A DNA stretch of 6,626 nt from Desulfobacteraceae bacterium (GCA_022712835.1 JAFLJU010000456.1:1-6626), one strand, 5' to 3'. Counted from the stretch's first letter, positions 1 to 5,311 are shown. The notes: a model not told the origin generated them from the sequence alone. Made by a program: numbers and translations.

Positions 1-1
1 A

Positions 2-124
2 ATTTTATCATCTTCTATTAATGGGCTTACCGAACTTCATAGCGATATACTTCACTTGCTCGGCGTGCCTGATATCGTTTATCGCAATGTCAAAGACCAG
101 TGGTGGCAGTTTAAGCCTACCTAA
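2..124 (+). CDS. C-terminal 40 residues of an unidentified protein, cut by the window edge
   Basis: An open frame enters from the left edge and ends at a TAA at 122-124. It encodes 40 residues ending in KDQWWQFKPT. The stretch reads like real protein (amphipathic LTELHSDILHLLG segment, then a Trp-rich tail). The setting, a gene-poor area next to transposase relics, makes the end of a transposase a reasonable guess, but I do not recognise the family. The N-terminal part lies outside the window, so it cannot be said whether the gene is intact. Confidence 0.35.
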   Translation: MLSSSINGLTELHSDILHLLGVPDIVYRNVKDQWWQFKPT

Positions 125-477
125 TTCAAATTTTGAGTGGCGAAAAATGGAAAAAAGTATCAGCTCATAGTGCGAAATGTCAGATATGATACCATTGGCC
201 TATATAATTGAATTAAAAACTCAAGACTAAAAAAGCCCTATATACCATATGTTGGGATACACTACTTGGGATTTGCAGTCCCACTCTACATGTGATAATC
301 ATTGCCAATCTCTCATAAGTTCTTCCTCTTATTCCTTTAGGAGCTTTCCTGAGGAAGAATATATATCACCTTATTAGCACGCCGGAACTGTAGAACCTTT
401 TAGGGTCGTTCGGGCTGAGCCCGAGGTTTAATTAAAAACAATTATTTATATAATTATGAAGACAAAAGGAATATGAA
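125..477. other. Gene-poor gap with a short relic-like segment
   Basis: No intact gene is visible in these 353 bp. Bases 207-259 resemble 2517-2569 (about 70% identity by eye over 53 bp). Both copies translate as AY-x-IELK-x-Q-(D/N) followed by a stop, which suggests a decayed sequence shared by the two gaps. A possible -10 box TATAAT at 449-454 lies just ahead of the FkbM gene, without a good -35 partner. Confidence 0.4.
410..424 (+). terminator. Short GC-rich hairpin, doubtful terminator
   Basis: TCGGGC and GCCCGA pair perfectly around a TGA loop, giving a 6-bp GC-rich stem. The following bases (GGTTTAATT) are AT-rich but are not a true U-tract, so termination of upstream transcription is only a possibility. 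It sits 53 bp before the FkbM start codon. Confidence 0.25.
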
Positions 478-1293
478 ATGAGTACGAAGAAATTTTTAAA
501 AAAAATCAGACATAAGCTATATGAACTTAGCCCGACTTATAAAAAAGCACTGCATCTTGAAGAAAAGTTAAATAGAATTGAAAAGATGCTAATCAGTATG
601 AGTGGTGAAAATAGCTTCCTCCACACGGTAAAAATAAAGGGTGAAAGTTTCTATTTTTATGATAGCCCGTCCTCAACTAGTGTAGATTTTATTGCTGGTG
701 AATTCCAGTCGGAACCAAGTTTTGATTTCGATAAAATCGACTTCAAACCAGGTGATGTAGTCATTGATATCGGCGCCAATATCGGTATGGTATCTATTTA
801 TATTGCCCTTAAGTTTCCTTTTTTAAAAATATATGCATTTGAACCCGCAAAGGGGAATTACAACAATTTTATAAAAAATCTAAAATTGCATAATGTTACA
901 AACGTTGTTGTTGAAAATAAAGCCGTTACAAAAGATGGACGAATTGTTGAGCTTATGTATGACGCTGTCAACACTGGCACCTCGACAACGACAAAAGATA
1001 TGCATAAAGCACATGCTCTCAAAAATATTTCAAGTATTGAAGAAGTACAATCAATAACCTTGGATGAAATTTTTGAAAAATATAGTTTAAAACGATGCAA
1101 GTTGCTTAAAATTGATTGTGAAGGAGCAGAATACGAAATTTTATACAACACCAAAGTTTTGGGGAGTATAGAAAATATGCGTGGTGAAGTTCATGACTGT
1201 GACAGGCATACTAAAAACGGCGATACTCTTGTTGCTCACTGCAAACAATTTATTCCCGAAAATAAAATAAAATTAGCTATTTGTCGATTATAG
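478..1293 (+). CDS. FkbM-family SAM-dependent methyltransferase
   Basis: A predicted class I methyltransferase of 271 residues. FkbM-family enzymes typically O-methylate sugars, polysaccharides or secondary metabolites; the substrate here cannot be told. Motif I is at residues 94-110 (VVIDIGANIGMVS), the usual SAM-binding loop. The acidic strand follows at about 118-123 (IYAFEPAKGN), and the family signature LKIDCEGAEYEIL is at 209-221. Residues 1-45 are basic and then heptad-like (LEEKLNRIEKML), possibly a short coiled coil or a membrane-associating helix; there is no signal peptide, so the enzyme should be cytoplasmic. The length fits the family. ATG 478 is supported by AAGGA at 466-470, 7 bases upstream; the nearer ATG at 473 runs into TGA after two codons. 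It stands alone with no glycosyltransferase in view, so a role in a surface-polysaccharide cluster is only a family-based guess. Its low GC content resembles the surrounding gaps and differs from the deaminase. Confidence 0.88.
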   Translation: MSTKKFLKKIRHKLYELSPTYKKALHLEEKLNRIEKMLISMSGENSFLHTVKIKGESFYFYDSPSSTSVDFIAGEFQSEPSFDFDKIDFKPGDVVIDIGANIGMVSIYIALKFPFLKIYAFEPAKGNYNNFIKNLKLHNVTNVVVENKAVTKDGRIVELMYDAVNTGTSTTTKDMHKAHALKNISSIEEVQSITLDEIFEKYSLKRCKLLKIDCEGAEYEILYNTKVLGSIENMRGEVHDCDRHTKNGDTLVAHCKQFIPENKIKLAICRL

Positions 1294-1305
1294 ATTGTGA
1301 ATCTA
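1291..1305 (+). terminator. Hairpin overlapping the FkbM stop codon, weak
   Basis: TAGATT-GTG-AATCTA is a perfect 6-bp inverted repeat that begins with the stop codon of the methyltransferase. It is AT-rich and followed by AAGAAG rather than a T-run, so it is a poor intrinsic terminator; it may only protect the transcript end or be chance. Confidence 0.2.
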
Positions 1306-1371
1306 AAGAAGCAAGTTGAACGGGTATAATAAGTTGACTTTCTTATCAGTAATTTTTACTAATTCATATCC

Positions 1372-1399
1372 TTGGCCTGGTATTTGCGTCTATTATAAT
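1372..1399 (+). promoter_or_regulatory. Predicted sigma70-type promoter of the pentapeptide-repeat gene
   Basis: TTGGCC (1372-1377, 4 of 6 consensus positions) lies 16 bp upstream of a perfect TATAAT (1394-1399). Transcription would start near 1406, leaving a leader of about 54 bases before the start codon at 1460. It suggests the gene is transcribed independently of the methyltransferase upstream. Confidence 0.45.
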
Positions 1400-1459
1400 T
1401 AGACAATCATTGGCATTGGCAACTTTTTTGGCATTATGATTAATATAAAGGAACAATCT

Positions 1460-1834
1460 ATGATCCGGTTTTCAAAATTTTTCTTATTAATAATTTGTAT
1501 CTCTCTTTTGTGTACTGCCCATGCAACGGCCTTTAATAGCGTACAGTTGTCGTTGTTAAAATCCACAAATCGCTGTACGGGATGTAACCTGATCCGTGCT
1601 GATCTGTCTGGAGCCGACTTGTCCGGTGCTGTCCTGTTCGAAGCCGACTTGAGCAATGCCAACCTGTCCGGTGCCAATCTGACCAATGCTGTCCTGCTCA
1701 AAGCTGACTTGAGCAATGCCAACCTGTCCGGTGCCAACTTGTCCGGTGCCAACCTGGCCGGCACCTTCCTGTACGGTGCAATCTGGACTAATGGTTACAA
1801 GTGTACTGACCCAACGTGTTCAAATTGTAAATAA
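1460..1834 (+). CDS. Small exported pentapeptide-repeat protein
   Basis: A 124-residue protein. Residues 1-24 form a Sec signal peptide: basic MIRFSK, hydrophobic [12 protein letters not shown], and an A-T-A cleavage site after residue 24. The mature protein is then about 100 residues in the periplasm or outside the cell. From residue 43 to 107 there are 13 consecutive A(D/N)Lxx-type pentapeptides, which by family knowledge fold as a right-handed quadrilateral beta-helix. A CTGC pair (39-42) caps the N-terminal side, and Cys115, Cys120 and Cys123 lie in the tail, so disulfides or metal binding at both ends are plausible. Biochemical function is unknown; the family mostly offers binding surfaces. 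I prefer ATG 1460 to the in-frame ATG at 1436 because AAAGGAA (1447-1453) sits 6 bases upstream and the signal peptide then begins properly. The longer form would add MINIKEQS. Confidence 0.85.
   Translation: MIRFSKFFLLIICISLLCTAHATAFNSVQLSLLKSTNRCTGCNLIRADLSGADLSGAVLFEADLSNANLSGANLTNAVLLKADLSNANLSGANLSGANLAGTFLYGAIWTNGYKCTDPTCSNCK
1628..1740 (+). repeat. Internal 60-bp duplication in the pentapeptide-repeat gene
   Basis: Bases 1628-1681 recur at 1688-1741 with a period of exactly 60 bp (four pentapeptides) and about 5 mismatches in 54. The shared core includes GACTTGAGCAATGCCAACCT. The near identity at DNA level points to a fairly recent in-frame duplication that lengthened the solenoid by one full coil. 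Confidence 0.8.
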
Positions 1835-1886
1835 CTAAAACAATTTGGCCTACAATTGCTTTTCAAAAGTCTTGCACCTGATGCCA

Positions 1887-1952
1887 ACCTAATTGGAAAA
1901 TTGGGTGTAAGGCTATACATTAGAATCAACTTAATATCTTGATGAGTTGATT
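1887..1952 (+). terminator. Two hairpins downstream of the pentapeptide-repeat gene
   Basis: The first hairpin (1887-1906) is ACCTAATT-GGAA-AATTGGGT, an 8-bp stem with one G-T pair. The second (1924-1952) pairs AATCAACT with AGTTGATT, a perfect 8-bp stem around a 13-base loop, and is followed by TT and an AT-rich tract with T-runs near 1970-1976. The second is the better candidate for ending transcription, but both stems are AT-rich and weak. Confidence 0.3.
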
Positions 1953-2023
1953 TTGAGAAATAAAAATTATTTTTTCAAAAACCTCATTTTATGTTGTCTT
2001 GCAGGAAATAGCAGGTATTTGTT

Positions 2024-2064
2024 TTAAGGCGGGATTAGCCGGGGTAAGGCGGGGTTAAGTGGGA
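2024..2064 (+). repeat. 41-bp G-rich repeat, copy 1 (possible left inverted repeat and G-quadruplex)
   Basis: This element matches the reverse complement of 3997-4037 at 37 of 41 positions. It is built from 10-bp units close to GGCGGGGTTA (2029-2038, 2039-2048, 2049-2058 and a degenerate 2059-2068). The G-runs at 2031-2033, 2041-2044, 2051-2054 and 2061-2063 have loops of 7, 6 and 6 bases, which satisfies the usual G-quadruplex pattern on the plus strand. It begins with TTAA and reads inward toward the deaminase. It stands out sharply from the AT-rich surroundings. Confidence 0.8.
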
Positions 2065-2068
2065 CTGA

Positions 2069-2332
2069 ACAAGGCTCTTTGGCTGGCACCTGGTTTTTTT
2101 ATGGCTTAAAAGTTAGCTGAAGGCTATCTAAGGAAAACTTTTCAGAGACTAAGTGATTTGCACTGAATCTATGTAGAATTACTTTTTTTGTTTTGTTAAT
2201 ATCATTTAAAAAAACAAGTATATAAGTTAGAATGGTCTTTAAAACACGTCGAAGTTTGTTTATTTTCTCTCTTTTCCCCTATTTTGTGCATACGTCCATA
2301 AATAAAAGCTTTAAGTAAAATTCACGAATTGA
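2069..2332. other. AT-rich gap without a recognisable gene
   Basis: No open frame or RNA gene is recognisable here. One inverted repeat is visible: AAAAGTT (2108-2114) pairs with AACTTTT (2136-2142) across 21 bases, with a possible inner TAGC/GCTA stem. Nothing else can be supported. Confidence 0.4.
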
Positions 2333-2830
2333 GAAAAAATAGAAGTTGGACGTGTTGGAACTAAATTTTGTGTGGATTTAGATCAAAAAAATTCTTTAGC
2401 AGTATTTGATGCCATTGAATATCAACAAGAGCATTTGGATCATCGGCAAAGGTTTTTTATATATTTTATATCGTTTAATATGGAAGAATGACCATCAGCA
2501 GGCCCACGAGCTTATAAAATTGAATTGAAACTTCAAAATTGAAAAAACATCACATACAATATATGGGGTTGCCCAGAACTTTTCTAAAACCCTGACTATG
2601 AATACTATGTGTCGCTGGTTGAATCTGATTTCCCATCACTACTGGAAAAAGAAGTCAACGCCTTTTCAATAAAGGGTCTTACACCATAAATAGACAATAA
2701 TAGTCGCTTTGAATCAGAACCCAGGCAGCAGATACAGGTTGAGTGGGGGCATTTTGGGACCATCTCCTATGGAAAGGCTAAAATAAAACTGTATGGGCTT
2801 ATTGAAGTATTATTTGCTACAATGAAATAA
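2333..2830 (+). pseudogene. Decayed IS21-family transposase (IstA) fragment with in-frame stops
   Basis: One frame runs from 2333 to a TAA at 2828-2830 with four internal stops (TGA 2489, TGA 2540, TAA 2585, TAA 2687) and no frameshift needed. The last segment (2702-2827) carries RFESEPRQQIQVEWGHFGT followed by a YGKAK...KLYG stretch. This matches the start of the IstA integrase core, usually RFETxPGEQxQVDWGxFG. The first catalytic Asp of the DDE triad is replaced by Glu (QVEWG). The segment breaks off after VLFATMK, where IstA normally continues with VLGYSR, so the rest of the catalytic core and the istB partner are gone. Residues before 2702 are less certain: 2588-2686 could be IstA DNA-binding sequence, while 2333-2584 is unrecognised and may be unrelated. 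A dead IS21 remnant just upstream of the deaminase suggests past insertion and rearrangement. Confidence 0.65.
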
Positions 2831-2843
2831 TCAAAAATATACA
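2814..2843 (+). promoter_or_regulatory. Possible promoter of the deaminase gene
   Basis: TTGCTA (2814-2819) and TATACA (2838-2843) are spaced 18 bp and each matches four of six consensus positions. The start point would be near 2850, about 34 bases before the start codon. The -35 box overlaps the end of the IstA relic, so relic sequence may have supplied the promoter. Confidence 0.35.
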
Positions 2844-2883
2844 TAGTTTAACTTCATTAACATTTTACAAGGAGTTACAACCC

Positions 2884-3654
2884 ATGAAAGCTCAAAACAA
2901 TTTTTTAATCGTATTTGTCGTTATCATCTGCATATCTGCCTCGTTGGCGATAGCATCTATGGATAAACAATCAACAAAGGACGATAAAAAACAATCAAGT
3001 ACATTCTACGGGTATACCCCTGCAGCAACGCAAAAATGGGTCGACGAAGCACCAGACGCACCCCCCAAGAAATTCGCTATTGTTCCTGGTGCAGGATCGC
3101 AAGGCAACACCCAGTGTGCGGGAAGTGCGTCCAGCAAACAAACCAAGATCGATAAAAAATACCTCAAGCGTGCAATCAAACTTGCGTCACACAACCCGGT
3201 GCAAGCCATGCACAGCCATGCACCAGACGGCGGGCTATTTGGTGCATTGATCTACAAAGATGGCAAGATCCTTGGTGAGGGCTGGAATACTGTACTCAAG
3301 GAGGGTGACCCCTCGCGACACGGTGAGATGAACGCTATTCGACAGGCAACGCACGACAATGGGTATGGCCTTGAGGAACTTGCTGGTGCGACCTTATACA
3401 CCTCCGGTGCGCCGTGCCCAATGTGCTACTCGACAATGGCTTGGGCAAATATCAAGCGCATTGTCTACGCATCTGATTATTCGGATGCTATGACGTATGG
3501 AGGGTTCAAGGACGAGCCAATTCGTGCGTCATTCGCGTTGCCTATACAAGACCGACAATGGCCTGGTTGCCAGGGAGAGTCAGGTCTCTCGCGTGCATGG
3601 TGGGAACTCTATAACTCAGTGGTCTACAAGGATGGCAAGGGCTCTAAATACTAG
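2884..3654 (+). CDS. Exported zinc-dependent nucleoside/base deaminase (CDA fold)
   Basis: A 256-residue protein of the cytidine/deoxycytidylate deaminase-like superfamily, closest in look to guanine deaminase and tRNA-adenosine deaminase types. These hydrolytically remove an amino group from a base. The zinc and catalytic set is complete: His146 and proton-shuttling Glu148 in RHGEMNAI, and Cys178/Cys181 in PCPMC. Residues 1-24 form a Sec signal peptide (LIVFVVIICISASLAIA, cleavage after A-I-A), so the enzyme should work in the periplasm or outside, unusual for this fold. Residues 25-88 are a polar linker rich in Lys, Ser and Pro with Cys78; the domain spans about 89-250. The HGE form with PCPMC recalls a small group of secreted deaminases, but the substrate is unknown. 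ATG 2884 follows AAGGAG (2869-2874) by 9 bases. The gene is visibly more GC-rich than the FkbM gene and flanking gaps and lies between transposase relics, which suggests horizontal acquisition. No immunity or partner gene is apparent. Confidence 0.85.
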   Translation: MKAQNNFLIVFVVIICISASLAIASMDKQSTKDDKKQSSTFYGYTPAATQKWVDEAPDAPPKKFAIVPGAGSQGNTQCAGSASSKQTKIDKKYLKRAIKLASHNPVQAMHSHAPDGGLFGALIYKDGKILGEGWNTVLKEGDPSRHGEMNAIRQATHDNGYGLEELAGATLYTSGAPCPMCYSTMAWANIKRIVYASDYSDAMTYGGFKDEPIRASFALPIQDRQWPGCQGESGLSRAWWELYNSVVYKDGKGSKY

Positions 3655-3663
3655 AGCCGTATT

Positions 3664-3819
3664 CTTTCATATAACTTTATCTGGGAGGTCGATCCACTCA
3701 CCTGTCCCATGTGCATCGGAGAGATGCGCATTATCAGTTTCATTTATAAAAGGACGATGATCAAGAAGATCCTGACACACATGAACTTATATGAAGAAAA
3801 GGGTAACCAGCAGACTTGA
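3664..3819 (+). pseudogene. C-terminal relic of an IS91-family (Y2 HUH) transposase
   Basis: Directly after the deaminase stop, and in the same frame, the sequence reads WEVDPLTCPMCIGEMRIISF and then MIKKILTHMNLYEE, ending at tandem TGA codons (3817 and 3820). This resembles the C-terminal region of IS91-type transposases, which commonly read xYEVDPLxCPxCxGxMRIIxFIxD followed by IKKILxHLGLW. Only about 50 codons remain. The Rep-type catalytic domain with its two tyrosines is absent, there is no start codon, and the usual Pro-rich tail is missing, so it is dead. The match is from memory of the family and is fairly specific because several motifs occur in the right order. Confidence 0.7.
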
Positions 3820-3955
3820 TGAAATTTTAGAAGATCTGACAGATCAAACCGAAATACTGGCTAGGGCCAACCCTTTTCAGAAATCAAAAAAATACCCCGG
3901 ACTATTATTAAAAATCCACGGTTTTTCTACATCACATATCGACACAACATATTGT

Positions 3956-3987
3956 GGTTTGAGAAAATCTCATTTGATACTCAAACC
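3956..3987. repeat. 8-bp inverted repeat between the deaminase and dsrP
   Basis: GGTTTGAG (3956-3963) and CTCAAACC (3980-3987) are perfect inverted copies around 16 bases. An alternative smaller hairpin, TGAGA-AAA-TCTCA, uses part of the left arm, so the two foldings exclude each other. It lies between the converging deaminase and dsrP genes and could act as a two-way terminator, although it lacks a T-run on either side. Confidence 0.35.
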
Positions 3988-3996
3988 AGCAATCCT

Positions 3997-4037
3997 TCCC
4001 ACTTACCCCCGCCTTTCCCCGGATAATCCCGCATTAA
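3997..4037 (-). repeat. 41-bp G-rich repeat, copy 2 (inverted relative to copy 1)
   Basis: Read on the minus strand this matches 2024-2064 at 37 of 41 positions; the differences are single substitutions at positions 5, 15, 22 and 32 with no gaps. The minus strand again has four G-runs of three to five, so the G-quadruplex potential is kept despite the mutations. It begins only 6 bases beyond the dsrP stop codon, in the dsrP transcript direction, and could therefore also act at the 3' end of that mRNA. Confidence 0.8.
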
Positions 4038-4043
4038 TCTTGC

Positions 4044-5222
4044 CTAAAACCTTTCTGCTAGCTTGCCTGACTGATTATACTCCTTGATACTGATGGTGAG
4101 TTTTAACAATATTGTCAAAATAAACAACCCAATGGCAGTTACACCGGCGGAGATCATAAGTTCATGGGTGGTGGGTATATATTCTGTGACATGGTGCAGA
4201 GGGGACGGGATAAATCCACCGGCAATCATGCCAAGACCTTTATCAATCCAGGTACCGATAAAAACAAGGATGCAGGACAAAAGCAGGATAATATGGTTTT
4301 TTCGGGTTTTGGGTATGATTAAAAGAAGGATAGCCAGTCCCATACAAAATATCGAGGTCCACATCCATGGTACCAATGCGCCATGACCATGCAAGCCCAG
4401 GTAAAGATATTTGATATGGTCCATATGGGACGGGATACCCGAATAAAAGACCACAAACACCTCACAACCGAGGAAAAAAACATTGGCGATCAACCCATAG
4501 GCGACAATCTGGGCAAGGGTCTGAATGGCTTCTCTGCCGGGATCAAATTGGGTCATTCTTCGGATAAACATACACAAAATAATTAACAATGCCGGACCGG
4601 CTGCAAAGGCAGATGCCAAAAATCTGGGTGCCAGAACAGCTGTCAGCCAGAACCCTCTACCCGGCATGCCGCAATAGACAAAAGCGGTTACCGTATGGAT
4701 GGAAAAAGCCATGGGAATAGACAAATAGATTAAGGGTTTGATCCAAACAGGTGGAGATGATCCGTTTCTTTCGGCTTCAAGAACATTCCATCCTATAATA
4801 ATATTTAAAACAAGATAACAGAACAATACATTACCATCCCAAAAGAGCATGGACCATGGCGTTGGATACAAAAAGACATTTAAAGCCCGCATGGGCTGCC
4901 CTAAGTGAACCAGTAGATAAAGCAAGCACATGACAAGTGATGCAACGGCTAAAAATTCGCCAAGGATGGTGATTTTCCCAAATTTTTTATAATTGTGCAG
5001 ATAATACGGTAACACAAGCATCACCCCGCCAGCTGCCACGCCCACAAAATAAGTCATCTGGGCGGTATAAAATCCCCATGAGACATCCCGGCTTTGGCCG
5101 GTTACCATTAATCCGTATTTAAGCTGATCTGCATAATAGAATGCGCCTGTCCCCATGACAGCCAGCAATCCCGCAATCCATATCCAATAGGTTCTGTTTC
5201 CTTTAAGTGCAAGTTCAAGCAT
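4044..5222 (-). CDS. dsrP: DsrP-type membrane quinol oxidoreductase subunit (NrfD/PsrC family), stand-alone copy
   Basis: A 392-residue integral membrane protein of the NrfD/PsrC family that closely resembles DsrP of the DsrMKJOP complex. That complex links the menaquinone pool to cytoplasmic sulfite reduction in sulfate reducers. About ten membrane segments are visible (roughly 12-31, 52-73, 85-107, 130-146, 163-184, 201-221, 235-260, 283-303, 309-326, 358-378). Recognisable DsrP stretches include SRDVSWGFYTAQ (44-55), GEFLAVAS (88-95), HLGQP (106-110), SIHTVTAF (174-181), APRFLASAFAAGPA (198-211) and WIDKGLG (325-331). The length is normal for DsrP and nothing looks broken. ATG 5222 is chosen because MLELALKGNRTYW matches the usual DsrP start and AGGAGA precedes it by 6 bases; a GTG at 5237 would place that site inside the gene. 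The usual partners dsrM, K, J and O are absent on both sides; the upstream neighbour on the same strand is a BTAD regulator. This looks like an extra copy serving another electron-transfer route, or a displaced fragment of a dsr operon. Confidence 0.88.
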   Translation of the reverse strand: MLELALKGNRTYWIWIAGLLAVMGTGAFYYADQLKYGLMVTGQSRDVSWGFYTAQMTYFVGVAAGGVMLVLPYYLHNYKKFGKITILGEFLAVASLVMCLLYLLVHLGQPMRALNVFLYPTPWSMLFWDGNVLFCYLVLNIIIGWNVLEAERNGSSPPVWIKPLIYLSIPMAFSIHTVTAFVYCGMPGRGFWLTAVLAPRFLASAFAAGPALLIILCMFIRRMTQFDPGREAIQTLAQIVAYGLIANVFFLGCEVFVVFYSGIPSHMDHIKYLYLGLHGHGALVPWMWTSIFCMGLAILLLIIPKTRKNHIILLLSCILVFIGTWIDKGLGMIAGGFIPSPLHHVTEYIPTTHELMISAGVTAIGLFILTILLKLTISIKEYNQSGKLAERF

Positions 5223-5228
5223 GGACAA

Positions 5229-5234
5229 TCTCCT
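5229..5234 (-). promoter_or_regulatory. Ribosome-binding site that sets the dsrP start
   Basis: On the minus strand AGGAGA lies 6 bases upstream of the ATG at 5222. An in-frame GTG at 5237 would read through this site (GTG AGG AGA TTG TCC ATG), adding five residues that DsrP proteins do not normally have. Confidence 0.8.
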
Positions 5235-5277
5235 CACATTAAGCTTTTTTTGAATGGAAAAAACAAACTTTAAAAAA

Positions 5278-5311
5278 GAGATATCCTGTTGGACTAAATT
5301 TTGACTAAATT
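5278..5311 (-). promoter_or_regulatory. Candidate SARP-type operator and promoter ahead of dsrP
   Basis: On the minus strand AATTTAGTC occurs at 5311-5303 and again at 5300-5292, identical over 9 bp with an 11-bp period. The second copy ends 8 bp before TATCTC (5283-5278), a weak -10 box (three of six). Known SARP activators bind heptamer direct repeats spaced one helical turn apart, with the promoter-proximal repeat about 8 bp from the -10 box; this layout fits. The regulator encoded just upstream carries the SARP-like wHTH plus BTAD domains. That it binds here is inference. Confidence 0.45.

Larger units (their letters stand above)
2024..4037. mobile_element. Possible remnant mobile unit bounded by the 41-bp inverted repeats
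   Basis: Two G-rich 41-bp repeats face each other across about 2 kb that holds an IS21-type transposase relic, the exported deaminase and an IS91-type transposase relic. Both ends start with TTAA, which could be part of the repeat or a 4-bp target duplication; because TTAA is its own reverse complement the two cannot be told apart. No longer target duplication is visible (flanks GGTATTTGTT and TCTTGCCTAA). No intact transposase lies inside. The alternative is that these are two independent copies of a dispersed intergenic repeat. Confidence 0.25.

Noticed and set aside
858..1154. Minus-strand open frame of 98 codons
   Set aside because: It is fully antisense to the FkbM gene, which has clear SAM-binding motifs.
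1399..1764. Minus-strand open frame of 121 codons rich in [15 protein letters not shown] repeats
   Set aside because: It is the antisense reading of the pentapeptide repeats, whose periodic codons keep the opposite strand open. The plus strand has the ribosome-binding site, signal peptide and family motif.
2054..2060. GTTAAGT resembling the GTTRRRY core of an integron attC site
   Set aside because: No matching RYYYAAC partner at the proper distance and no cassette-like spacing of genes; the match lies within the decamer repeat.
3497..3760. Plus-strand open frame of 87 codons overlapping the deaminase 3' end
   Set aside because: It is out of frame with the deaminase, whose catalytic motifs and codon pattern fit the main frame; no start signal is present.
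3791..4087. Plus-strand open frame of 98 codons beginning MKKRVTSRLDEILEDL
   Set aside because: It starts inside the IS91 relic in another frame, runs through the inverted repeat and the G-rich repeat, and ends antisense to the dsrP tail. No ribosome-binding site or family resemblance was seen, although the first 35 residues look protein-like.
4084..4586. Two plus-strand open frames of 100 and 67 codons (4084-4386 and 4383-4586)
   Set aside because: Both lie antisense within dsrP, whose membrane segments and conserved motifs establish the minus-strand reading.
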